IMG/VR virus record: IMGVR_UViG_3300032236_000645
Location: 1-57,188 of that record
DNA from: a virus
Strand: one strand, 5' to 3'
DNA length: 57,188 nt
The position numbers and the translations under genes are program-made. The stretch's first letter is position 1; each line of letters starts with the position of its first letter. Shown here piece by piece: positions 1 to 6,354 of this stretch. The notes below the pieces were generated by a model. The model made no database searches and was not told the DNA's origin. It saw only the letters and a program-made list of their open reading frames with translations.

Positions 1-146
1 ATACCCATGTGCTAACTAATATGCAAATTTGTGCATTGCTAAGGATTAATAAATGGGGTAGTGTAATTTGTGGTTTGTCTATTGAATCGCATAGTGTCGT
101 GTATTTTGTCCAGCTAGTTACTAACTCTCTCACTTCTGTTCTACAC
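1..146. other. gene-free window edge upstream of the tRNA
   Basis: No convincing ORF, promoter or hairpin is visible here. It is probably the spacer, or the 3' end of a transcript, leading into the tRNA gene. Too little flanking sequence is available to say more. Confidence 0.4.
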
Positions 147-225
147 GGGCTTCAAGCTTAAACCTGGTATAAGCACTCGGCTCATAACCGAAAGACAGAG
201 GGTTCGAATCCCTCGGGGCCCACCA
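147..225 (+). tRNA. tRNA with CAT anticodon (Met, or Ile if lysidine-modified)
   Basis: A full cloverleaf can be drawn. The acceptor arms are 147-153 and 215-221 (seven pairs with two G-U). The D stem is GCTT/AAGC, the anticodon loop CTCATAA at 181-187, and the T arm GAGGG-TTCGAAT-CCCTC at 198-214. Discriminator A222 is followed by an encoded CCA (223-225). The outermost anticodon-stem pair (176/192) is a C-A mismatch. The anticodon CAT reads AUG as tRNA-Met; it could instead be a tRNA-Ile2 whose C34 becomes lysidine, which needs a covariance model to decide. It lies two bases from the stop codon of the convergent cyclase gene. Confidence 0.9.
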
Positions 226-227
226 AA

Positions 228-2264
228 TTATTTACTAGTTGCTCTGTAAGTGCCATCCCAATTTTCTGGTTTGCCTTCTTCCATACGCTCTATCATATTA
301 GCATAGTATTGGCGCATTTCTGGTGGTGATGTCTTAGTTAATTGTTTAGCTAAGAATATTGCGCCACCTTCGTCCCAATTACCATCATAATACGCTTTCA
401 AATATTTCTTATGTAGTTTGTAATGGTCTTCGTGATATGTTGCTAAAGTGAATATTTTAACACCTTCTTTTTTACCTTTAACAGCAATACAGTCTAATTC
501 TATAACAGGATATTCATCTTTTACTTGCTCTGCTGTGTCTGACCCGAGGACCATTTTGACACCGTATGGCTTACTTTGTCCTTCAAGGCGTGAGGCGAGA
601 TTAACCGAATCTCCGAGGCAGGTGTAGTCAAAACGCTGACTAGAACCCATATTACCAACCACAACAGTGCCTGTATTAATGCCGAGTCCCATACCAAACG
701 CAGGTATGCCCTCTTTCTCAATCTCCTTGTTAAACGCATCTAAACTCTCCATCATTTCTAAGGCAGTCTTTACCGCCATCTTGGCATGGTTTGGTTCATC
801 TAAAGGTGCGTTCCAAAATGCCATTTGTGCATCACCAATATACTTATCCAAAGTTCCATTATTTTCTATTATTTTTGCGGTCATTGCAGTCATATAACGG
901 TTCATAATTTGCGTTAGACCTTGAACATCTTTTCCATAGTGTTCCGAAATTGTAGTGAAACCACGAACATCGGTAAACATAATAGATAATTCTCTACTTT
1001 CACCACCAAGTTTAAGTAACTCTGGATTCTTTTGAAGTTTTTCAACCAAAGCAGGTGATAGATATGTGCCAAATTGTTTTTTAATTTGTAACTTTTGATT
1101 TAACTCTGTAATGAATTTTACGGTGTATGCGTGTGCATAAACCAATACAATAGAAAGAATAGGATAAGTGACATCCACCAAAATGTTTTGCTTATTAAAT
1201 AGAAATAAGCTAGCATAAATGCTACCAGCAACAATGCCAAATATGCCCAAATATCCATGTTTCCAACGTGTCAAATAAATCGCTAATATAGAAAGAACAA
1301 TAATACCTAAAATTTCTGCACCATCTGCCCAATCTGGACGTTGTATATTTATACCATTAGCAATTGTTCCAATAAGTGATGCTTGAATGTCTTGTGGATA
1401 AACAGCACCAACTGCAGTTGATAATGGATTACTGAGACCGGCAGCGGAAACTCCAACTATAACAATTGAACCACCAAAGTCTTTAGGTAAATCAACAGCG
1501 GAGACTGATTGTGATTTTTGTGACCAGTCAACCCACACACGACCAAGAGCATCTGTTGATATAGGACCAAATTTAGGAATACGCATCTTTTCTACACCAC
1601 CTTCAAATAGTTTTACTTGAATAGTGGAATCACCAGAAGCAACTCTTAATGTTTCTAATGCTAAGTTTGGATATACTTTACCGTTGTATGTTGAAACTAA
1701 TGGAATTCTACGATTAACACCATCTAGTTCTGGTAATGTATTAGTTGAACCAACACCAGCGGCCGCTTCTTCCAATTCGGGAATATTCGCAATTACACCA
1801 GTATACTGGATGATTTGATTCATGTAGTCTGAACCAATAATAGCAGAACCTGGACTCTTTGGTGTGTTTTTGGTTACATTAGAAGGTGTGTTAGCGATAA
1901 CAACTGGATGATTTTTGAATACGGATGTTAACGCTGAGTCACCACCAAGTCTATCTTTTTCAGGCATCAATACATTAAATACAACTAAACCGGCATTATG
2001 TTTGTATAGGTCTTCAATTAGATTGGCATAGACTTGACGATTGAAAGGCCATTGGCCATATTTGTCTAATGTCTTTTCATCAATATTGACTGTGTAGATA
2101 TTGTTTTGTGTTGGTGCTTTTTGTGTGATTAAGGTATCAAAGTACCGTAATTTGATTGACTCTACAAATGTTGGATCATTAAAACGGACAACTACTAGAA
2201 GTGATAGTGTTGCTAATGCTGTCCATGGATTGAGTAGAATCTTTGTTATTTTCTTCAAGTTCAT
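228..2264 (-). CDS. CHASE2-domain class III adenylate cyclase, membrane-bound
   Basis: Predicted to make cAMP from ATP in response to a periplasmic signal. Residue numbers count from the in-frame ATG at 2270. There is one N-terminal TM helix (about 12-30), a periplasmic CHASE2 sensor (about 35-310), three TM helices (about 318-386) and a C-terminal catalytic domain (about 425-610). All catalytic residues are visible: metal-binding D434 in FTDVRGFT and D480 in KYIGD, adenine-selecting K476 and T550, and transition-state N557 and R561. The K/T pair favours adenylate over guanylate cyclase. The start at 2264 is chosen because AAAGG sits 8 nt before it, but only 2 nt before the ATG at 2270. It is the last gene of the curli-like operon, 21 bp after the FecR gene. 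CHASE2 cyclases beside FecR proteins are known in bacteria; one in a phage late operon is unusual. Confidence 0.92.
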   Translation of the reverse strand: MNLKKITKILLNPWTALATLSLLVVVRFNDPTFVESIKLRYFDTLITQKAPTQNNIYTVNIDEKTLDKYGQWPFNRQVYANLIEDLYKHNAGLVVFNVLMPEKDRLGGDSALTSVFKNHPVVIANTPSNVTKNTPKSPGSAIIGSDYMNQIIQYTGVIANIPELEEAAAGVGSTNTLPELDGVNRRIPLVSTYNGKVYPNLALETLRVASGDSTIQVKLFEGGVEKMRIPKFGPISTDALGRVWVDWSQKSQSVSAVDLPKDFGGSIVIVGVSAAGLSNPLSTAVGAVYPQDIQASLIGTIANGINIQRPDWADGAEILGIIVLSILAIYLTRWKHGYLGIFGIVAGSIYASLFLFNKQNILVDVTYPILSIVLVYAHAYTVKFITELNQKLQIKKQFGTYLSPALVEKLQKNPELLKLGGESRELSIMFTDVRGFTTISEHYGKDVQGLTQIMNRYMTAMTAKIIENNGTLDKYIGDAQMAFWNAPLDEPNHAKMAVKTALEMMESLDAFNKEIEKEGIPAFGMGLGINTGTVVVGNMGSSQRFDYTCLGDSVNLASRLEGQSKPYGVKMVLGSDTAEQVKDEYPVIELDCIAVKGKKEGVKIFTLATYHEDHYKLHKKYLKAYYDGNWDEGGAIFLAKQLTKTSPPEMRQYYANMIERMEEGKPENWDGTYRATSK

Positions 2265-2285
2265 AACCATATCCTTTATGAGTTA

Positions 2286-3383
2286 TTATTTTATGTTTTG
2301 CCTTATTGTAATATAACCTTGTGGTTTATTTGCAAATTGAAATACATCCATAACCAAATCTTGTATTACCACAATTTGGACTAAAGAATCCTTTGGTAAT
2401 ATAATATTTGCTTCTTGACCTTTTGAGTCGGATACACCAAAATATTTCCAACCAGTTAAAACTTGTTTCTCATAAATTGGCGTAACTCGTGTGCTTTCTG
2501 CTGTTAATTCCTCTACTGATTTTTGTATAATTGGAACAACTTTAACTACTTGATTATCAACTTTATTTGTGCTTTGTTGAGCAATCTGTGATTCTTGTTC
2601 AGCATTTGCACCTGAAACACCAGTAGATGGTGTATTATTCTTTTCTGCCGACTTTTCTTGTGATGATTTTTGAGCATCTTTGATTGCATCACGTGCAGCT
2701 GTTACTAACGAAGCGCCACCTTCAGTTTTGGGTGGAACAACTTGCATATTATTACTAACTTGACGAGAATCGAATCTAATCAAAGTTGGCATTGGAGGTG
2801 AATTGCCTGAAGATTCTACAACCGTTGCTTGATATGGTTTATTCATAACAACTGCACCAGCTGGCGTTACTACTTCAATTTCACCAGATTTACAAGTTAA
2901 CGCCTCGATACTTAAATTAGTGTCATCACATTGAGGCATTAATACAATAATAGAACGACCAATTTCATCTACAGACATAACAAAGTCAGTACCTCGAACG
3001 GCAATAGTGGCTGTTGGAGTATTTATTTTAACATTATTGGGGTTTTCGTGAGCTACTGCACCTGAAGCGTACCGAACGGTACCGAGGGCGACTTTCATGG
3101 CTAATTTACCAGTACCCTTAGATTTTGGATCATATACAAAATCATCAATAACTAATTTAGAATTTTCAGTAACACTAACCTTAGTATCATCCACAAAAGT
3201 GATACTTGTTTTACCTTTACCGGTCACAACAATATCCAACATCTCTACCGAAGCACCTTTGGTACTAGGTAGAGAATTCTTTTGTCGTTGAATATTACTT
3301 GAACCTTCTTGTTCAGTTATTGTTCCAACAGCCGAATAAACAATAGTTGGAATAACCAATAACAATAACGCAAGATATTTCAT
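2286..3383 (-). CDS. secreted FecR-domain protein
   Basis: 365 aa with a signal peptide (about residues 1-18, ending VYSA), so it should be periplasmic. A FecR domain spans about 40-140, with the family signature TPTATIAVRGTDF near 125-138. A Ser/Gln/Asn-rich low-complexity stretch (about 230-280) links to a C-terminal region that ends in a small beta-rich segment. FecR domains act as periplasmic sensors or scaffolds and often sit beside CHASE2-containing kinases or cyclases. Here the gene overlaps the curlin-like stop codon by one base (TAATG), so translation is probably coupled. I infer that it links the state of the CsgG/curlin export machine to the CHASE2 cyclase encoded next. It could instead be a structural part of the secreted assembly. 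Confidence 0.82.
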   Translation of the reverse strand: MKYLALLLLVIPTIVYSAVGTITEQEGSSNIQRQKNSLPSTKGASVEMLDIVVTGKGKTSITFVDDTKVSVTENSKLVIDDFVYDPKSKGTGKLAMKVALGTVRYASGAVAHENPNNVKINTPTATIAVRGTDFVMSVDEIGRSIIVLMPQCDDTNLSIEALTCKSGEIEVVTPAGAVVMNKPYQATVVESSGNSPPMPTLIRFDSRQVSNNMQVVPPKTEGGASLVTAARDAIKDAQKSSQEKSAEKNNTPSTGVSGANAEQESQIAQQSTNKVDNQVVKVVPIIQKSVEELTAESTRVTPIYEKQVLTGWKYFGVSDSKGQEANIILPKDSLVQIVVIQDLVMDVFQFANKPQGYITIRQNIK

Positions 3384-4144
3384 TAGTTCGTTTGGCGAAC
3401 CACAAATGACCCGTTATTACTTACTGATTTAATATTAATCACATTGTCAACTGTACCAGTTTGTGACATAGTAAAATCATTATGTGTACCAATTAAATCA
3501 ACAGCAATAGAATGGCCAGATGCACCACCATTTAGTTGTGTTACATTGAATGTGTTATAATCACCAGTAACATTTAAGTTTTGTGTAGCTTTAGGTGCTT
3601 GTACATTGAAATTAAAATAGTTGTGGTCACCAGTTACATCAATACCTGAATTTTGATTTGTACCGCCACCATTGTAATACATTGTATTGTTATTACCTGT
3701 AAATCTCCAATTAAACACAGAACTATCACAGTTAGCATTAGTACCAGCGCCACAATTAAAGTCAAGGTAGTTTGAATTACCTAATTGTTGAATTGTTGTA
3801 TTGATACCAACGGTTGCACCATAGATGCTACCGTAAATAGAATTGTTATTACCAGTTTGGATTGATACTAATGTTTGGTTATCACCTCTTAATTTGAAGT
3901 AATTTGAACCAACACCCAATACATTAGAAGAACCTGTTTGAGTAATATTGATGTCTGGATTGCCACCAGATTGGTCAATATACACTTTATTGGTTGAAGT
4001 TTCCGCTGCTGATGTCACCTCATTTGGTGTATCTGCTGGAATTGCCGGTACTACCGGACTTGGTGGCAATACCACTGCTGGGTCTGCCGCAATCGCTTGT
4101 GTTGCTAATAACGAAAACATTACTATTGCTAGTAACTTTTTCAT
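3383..4144 (-). CDS. curlin-like (CsgA/CsgB-type) secreted repeat protein
   Basis: 253 aa with a signal peptide (about 1-20, ending AIAA) and a Pro/Ala-rich linker (about 20-45). The rest is rich in Asn, Gln, Gly, Thr and Ser. Repeats of about 20-24 residues match the curlin pattern in which a Q-x-G-x-x-N turn follows an alternating hydrophilic strand: ITQTGSSN, IQTGNNN, QQLGNSN, TGDHN, TGDYN, IGTHN, SQTGTVDN. Such repeats form the amyloid beta-solenoid of curli. It lies 3 bp from csgG and directly upstream of the FecR gene. The repeats are more degenerate than in E. coli CsgA, so it may form a different solenoid. Its linkage to CsgG and CsgF makes it their likely substrate. Confidence 0.82.
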   Translation of the reverse strand: MKKLLAIVMFSLLATQAIAADPAVVLPPSPVVPAIPADTPNEVTSAAETSTNKVYIDQSGGNPDINITQTGSSNVLGVGSNYFKLRGDNQTLVSIQTGNNNSIYGSIYGATVGINTTIQQLGNSNYLDFNCGAGTNANCDSSVFNWRFTGNNNTMYYNGGGTNQNSGIDVTGDHNYFNFNVQAPKATQNLNVTGDYNTFNVTQLNGGASGHSIAVDLIGTHNDFTMSQTGTVDNVINIKSVSNNGSFVVRQTN

Positions 4145-4147
4145 TTA

Positions 4148-4936
4148 CTACTCTCCTTTATGTTTAAACTTCCAAAGTTTTTTAGTTTCACCTTGTTTAA
4201 TTAATTCCACAATACCTTTTTCAATTGCAGCTCTTGTTGCATATTGAATTGGCTCATTGTAAGTCTGTGAAGCATCAATTTCTAATGCTTTTGTTCCTGT
4301 GTCGTAAAATTTCATAACAGTTGTTCCATCACCAGTTGACAGAATATTCTTTTCAATTGTTACTGAAGCTAAAACTTCACCAGTTTGTACAGACACTAAT
4401 CTCATATTAATAGTCACTTGGTCCTGGCTGTATTGAGTATAAGGACCAATTCCTAATAATCTAATACCTGCCCCACCCGTTCTTGTATTACTATCATACC
4501 CGATAATACCACCTTCTAAAATTATACCAGCAAATAATAGTGGAGGTAATTCTTGTTTGTCGCCAAATTGTTCTCTCATTTGGCGAATAATCTGTCTTTC
4601 TTTAATTAAGTTATCTAAACCACCACGTTCAGTAACTCTAAACCATTTACCATTTCCAACATCTTGTAATGCTTTAACAACATAAGCATCAGCACCTTGT
4701 GTTACGGCAGTTGAGAATAATGATAATGTTGTTGAAGGTTTTCTTTGTCCTGTTTTGTCAGTAAATGTATAAACAGCAATAGTAATTGGTTGACCTTCAG
4801 GTTCAGCAATATTATTAAACTCACTTACAACAGGTTTTGATATTTCTGAATCACTGCGAATATCAACATCTTGTAATGGTCTAACAGAAGAACATCCAGA
4901 TAATAATATAAAAATTAATATTAATAGTTTTTTCAT
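4148..4936 (-). CDS. csgG: CsgG-like outer-membrane curli secretion channel lipoprotein
   Basis: 262 aa from ATG 4936. A TTG six codons upstream is in frame but would spoil the signal peptide; an AGAGATGAT stretch precedes ATG 4936. A lipobox (LLSGC) ends the signal peptide, giving an acylated Cys for outer-membrane anchoring. Family motifs are clear: IAVYTFTDKTGQRKP near 55, STAVTQGADAYVVKAL near 82, then ERGGLDNLIKERQIIRQMR near 108, followed by the beta-barrel-forming regions. Length agrees with E. coli CsgG (277 aa precursor). The channel exports curlin subunits as an oligomeric pore. It lies between csgF and the curlin-like gene with gaps of 3-7 bp. CsgG homologues are, as I recall, known from some marine T4-like phages. 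Confidence 0.93.
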   Translation of the reverse strand: MKKLLILIFILLSGCSSVRPLQDVDIRSDSEISKPVVSEFNNIAEPEGQPITIAVYTFTDKTGQRKPSTTLSLFSTAVTQGADAYVVKALQDVGNGKWFRVTERGGLDNLIKERQIIRQMREQFGDKQELPPLLFAGIILEGGIIGYDSNTRTGGAGIRLLGIGPYTQYSQDQVTINMRLVSVQTGEVLASVTIEKNILSTGDGTTVMKFYDTGTKALEIDASQTYNEPIQYATRAAIEKGIVELIKQGETKKLWKFKHKGE

Positions 4937-4943
4937 ATCATCT

Positions 4944-5441
4944 CTAAAAAGCAAATTGAGCTATAGGCACTGAAACATATGTTTTATTACCAGCAGCATC
5001 TACCACTGTTAATTGAACATCTGTTGCGGTTTTTAACCAAGTAACCGTACTACCATCTAATGAAAAATTACCAGTAACGGGACCAGAACAACCAGAAATA
5101 GGTGCACCGTCCGTACCTTTACAATTATTTTGAAATAAATTATTACTTAATTGAGTAGCAAGTTGAGCGTACACTTGACTCGAAAATAATGACATGAATT
5201 TTGCCAATGGTGTATTTTGTGCTGCCGCGGCAGCTGCTGCGGCTCGTGCAGCTGCTTGATTTTCAAGAGCTTGTTTAGCTGATTGTTCAGCTTGATAAAC
5301 TGTTAATACTTGGGTTGTCCAACCGCCATTATTGTTGAAGGATGGATCTTTAAATTGTTGTTGAATTTCAGTTGCGGACGCAACACTATTCAGGCTCAGA
5401 ATTGCGATTACGCTTATTGACAGTCTTTTTATTTGGATCAT
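4944..5441 (-). CDS. csgF: CsgF-like curli assembly factor
   Basis: 165 aa, signal peptide about 1-23 (ends ASAT). The mature start contains FKDPSFNNNGGW, matching the CsgF hallmark F-x-N-P-x-F-G-G that plugs the CsgG channel and narrows its exit. A following helix includes VYAQLATQLSNNLF, and the C-terminus DVQLTVVDAAGNKTYV resembles the CsgF C-terminal strands. Unusual additions are a polyalanine-rich helix (about 66-76) and a pair of Cys (NNCKG, SGCSG) that may form a disulfide. It starts inside the preceding gene (56-bp overlap) behind GAGAG and ends 7 bp before csgG. The linkage to csgG supports the assignment. Confidence 0.85.
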   Translation of the reverse strand: MIQIKRLSISVIAILSLNSVASATEIQQQFKDPSFNNNGGWTTQVLTVYQAEQSAKQALENQAAARAAAAAAAAQNTPLAKFMSLFSSQVYAQLATQLSNNLFQNNCKGTDGAPISGCSGPVTGNFSLDGSTVTWLKTATDVQLTVVDAAGNKTYVSVPIAQFAF

Positions 5442-5673
5442 TTTCTTGCTCTCTCAACATCAATACGATGTTTATTTTCTGATTTAATCTTATCAAATCA
5501 TTATCTAACATACGTACACGGTCTATCAAAGCAATTAAAACGGTATTAGCTTCTGACAATACAGGTTTAATTTCCTGTGTTGCCCATTTCCAAACATAAA
5601 ATATAAGATATCCCATGCCACCGGCAGCAACAATTGGGAAACCGTACTTATTAACTAAATCTACTACATCCAT
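5386..5673 (-). CDS. small one-TM coiled-coil protein, holin-like topology (copy 2)
   Basis: 95 aa. A short amphipathic N-terminus precedes one TM helix (about 12-32), a helical region with ALIDRVRMLDNDLIRLNQK, and a basic/polar tail. It is a paralogue of the gene just upstream: both share the GFPI start, the TM position and the helix with D-R/N-R-V-x-x-(L/M)-(D/N). It overlaps that gene by one base (TAATG) and overlaps csgF by 56 bp, so the three are translationally coupled. The topology recalls BhlA/UviB holin-like proteins; similar small proteins occur in marine T4-like phages. Whether it makes holes, anchors the curli machine or does something else is unknown. Confidence 0.75.
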   Translation of the reverse strand: MDVVDLVNKYGFPIVAAGGMGYLIFYVWKWATQEIKPVLSEANTVLIALIDRVRMLDNDLIRLNQKINIVLMLREQENDPNKKTVNKRNRNSEPE

Positions 5674-5951
5674 TAATCTCTCCTCGCATCGTTTTTACCA
5701 TCAGCACGAGCAATACGGTCTACGTCAGGTTTAACACCCATTGCGTTAGACATTAATGTATCAATACGAATAACATCATGGTTCATGGTCTTGACACGGT
5801 TATCTAAAGCCGTTATAATCCCACTTAAACCTTTTACTGAACTCATTACTCCAGCAAGGATAAATTTTAATGTTAGAAACACAAAGTATCCACCAGCCAT
5901 TGCAGCAGCAATTGGAAAACCTAATTCAGCAACTAATTTAAAAAAGTCCAT
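5673..5951 (-). CDS. small one-TM coiled-coil protein, holin-like topology (copy 1)
   Basis: 92 aa and first gene of the curli-like operon. It has the same plan as its downstream paralogue: short N-terminus with LGFPIAAAMAGGYFVF leading into one TM helix (about 10-34), then a helix containing ALDNRVKTMNHDVIRID, then a charged tail. AAGG lies 8 nt before the ATG, and a T4-late-type CATAAATA element sits about 27 nt upstream (minus strand). Function is unknown. The position suggests the pair is made together with the CsgFG channel, perhaps as inner-membrane partner or as holin. Confidence 0.75.
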   Translation of the reverse strand: MDFFKLVAELGFPIAAAMAGGYFVFLTLKFILAGVMSSVKGLSGIITALDNRVKTMNHDVIRIDTLMSNAMGVKPDVDRIARADGKNDARRD

Positions 5952-5977
5952 GTTAATACCTTATCATATTACTAATG

Positions 5978-5985
5978 TATTTATG
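5978..5985 (-). promoter_or_regulatory. T4-type late promoter of the curli-like operon
   Basis: CATAAATA on the minus strand, seven of eight bases matching the T4 late consensus TATAAATA. It is placed so that transcription would start near 5971, about 20 nt before the first ATG. The same CATAAATA sequence precedes the late gene at 19754. Confidence 0.65.
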
Positions 5986-5986
5986 C

Positions 5987-6015
5987 TTGACAGTTGTTTA
6001 AAAATGATATATAAT
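5987..6015 (+). promoter_or_regulatory. sigma70-type early promoter of the replication operon
   Basis: TTGACA at 5987-5992, a 17-bp spacer, and TATAAT at 6010-6015: both consensus hexamers are perfect. It lies 28 bp before the ATG of the first replication-block gene. It is back to back with the late element of the opposite operon. Confidence 0.9.
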
Positions 6016-6043
6016 CTATTACTTGATAAAAAAGGAGTTGTAA

Positions 6044-6352
6044 ATGGATATTATTGCTTTAAAATTGATTACAGGTGAAGACATCTTAGGTGAAGTGGAA
6101 TCTCAGTCAGAAACAGAATTTGTGTTTGTAAATCCAGTGGGCATCTCAATTGTTCGTGGCCAAGATGGCAAACCTAATGTTGGTTTCATTCCTTTTCCAA
6201 TGCACGCAGAACAAAAGAGTGGTTCTACAGTTGCCATTAAGAAGAAACATGTAGTTTATGATTATGTACCAGCGGAAGACTTTATTACTAATTATAACCA
6301 AATCTTTGGTTCAGGCATCATCACACCTCCAAAACAAATCATTACAGGATAA
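6044..6352 (+). CDS. conserved T4-like phage protein, possibly Sm-like fold
   Basis: 102 aa, preceded by AAGGAG. The start (IALKLITGEDILGEVES) and the following alternating strands look like a small Sm/LSm-like beta barrel. The C-terminal PAEDFITNYNQIFG and final IITG resemble a protein found next to gp43 in aquatic T4-like phages, as I remember it. It is the first gene behind the consensus early promoter, two bases from gp43. A nucleic-acid-binding or replication-accessory role is inferred only from fold impression and position. Confidence 0.7.
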   Translation: MDIIALKLITGEDILGEVESQSETEFVFVNPVGISIVRGQDGKPNVGFIPFPMHAEQKSGSTVAIKKKHVVYDYVPAEDFITNYNQIFGSGIITPPKQIITG

Positions 6353-6354
6353 GA

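Noticed and set aside
147-225. tRNA as phage attachment site
   Set aside because: No integrase, excisionase or repressor in the window and a lytic T4-like gene set; a complete, functional-looking tRNA is the simpler reading.
228-5951. Curli-like operon as host contamination or misassembly
   Set aside because: Flanked by a phage-type tRNA gene and directly by a T4-like replication block, with a T4-type late element and similar base composition.
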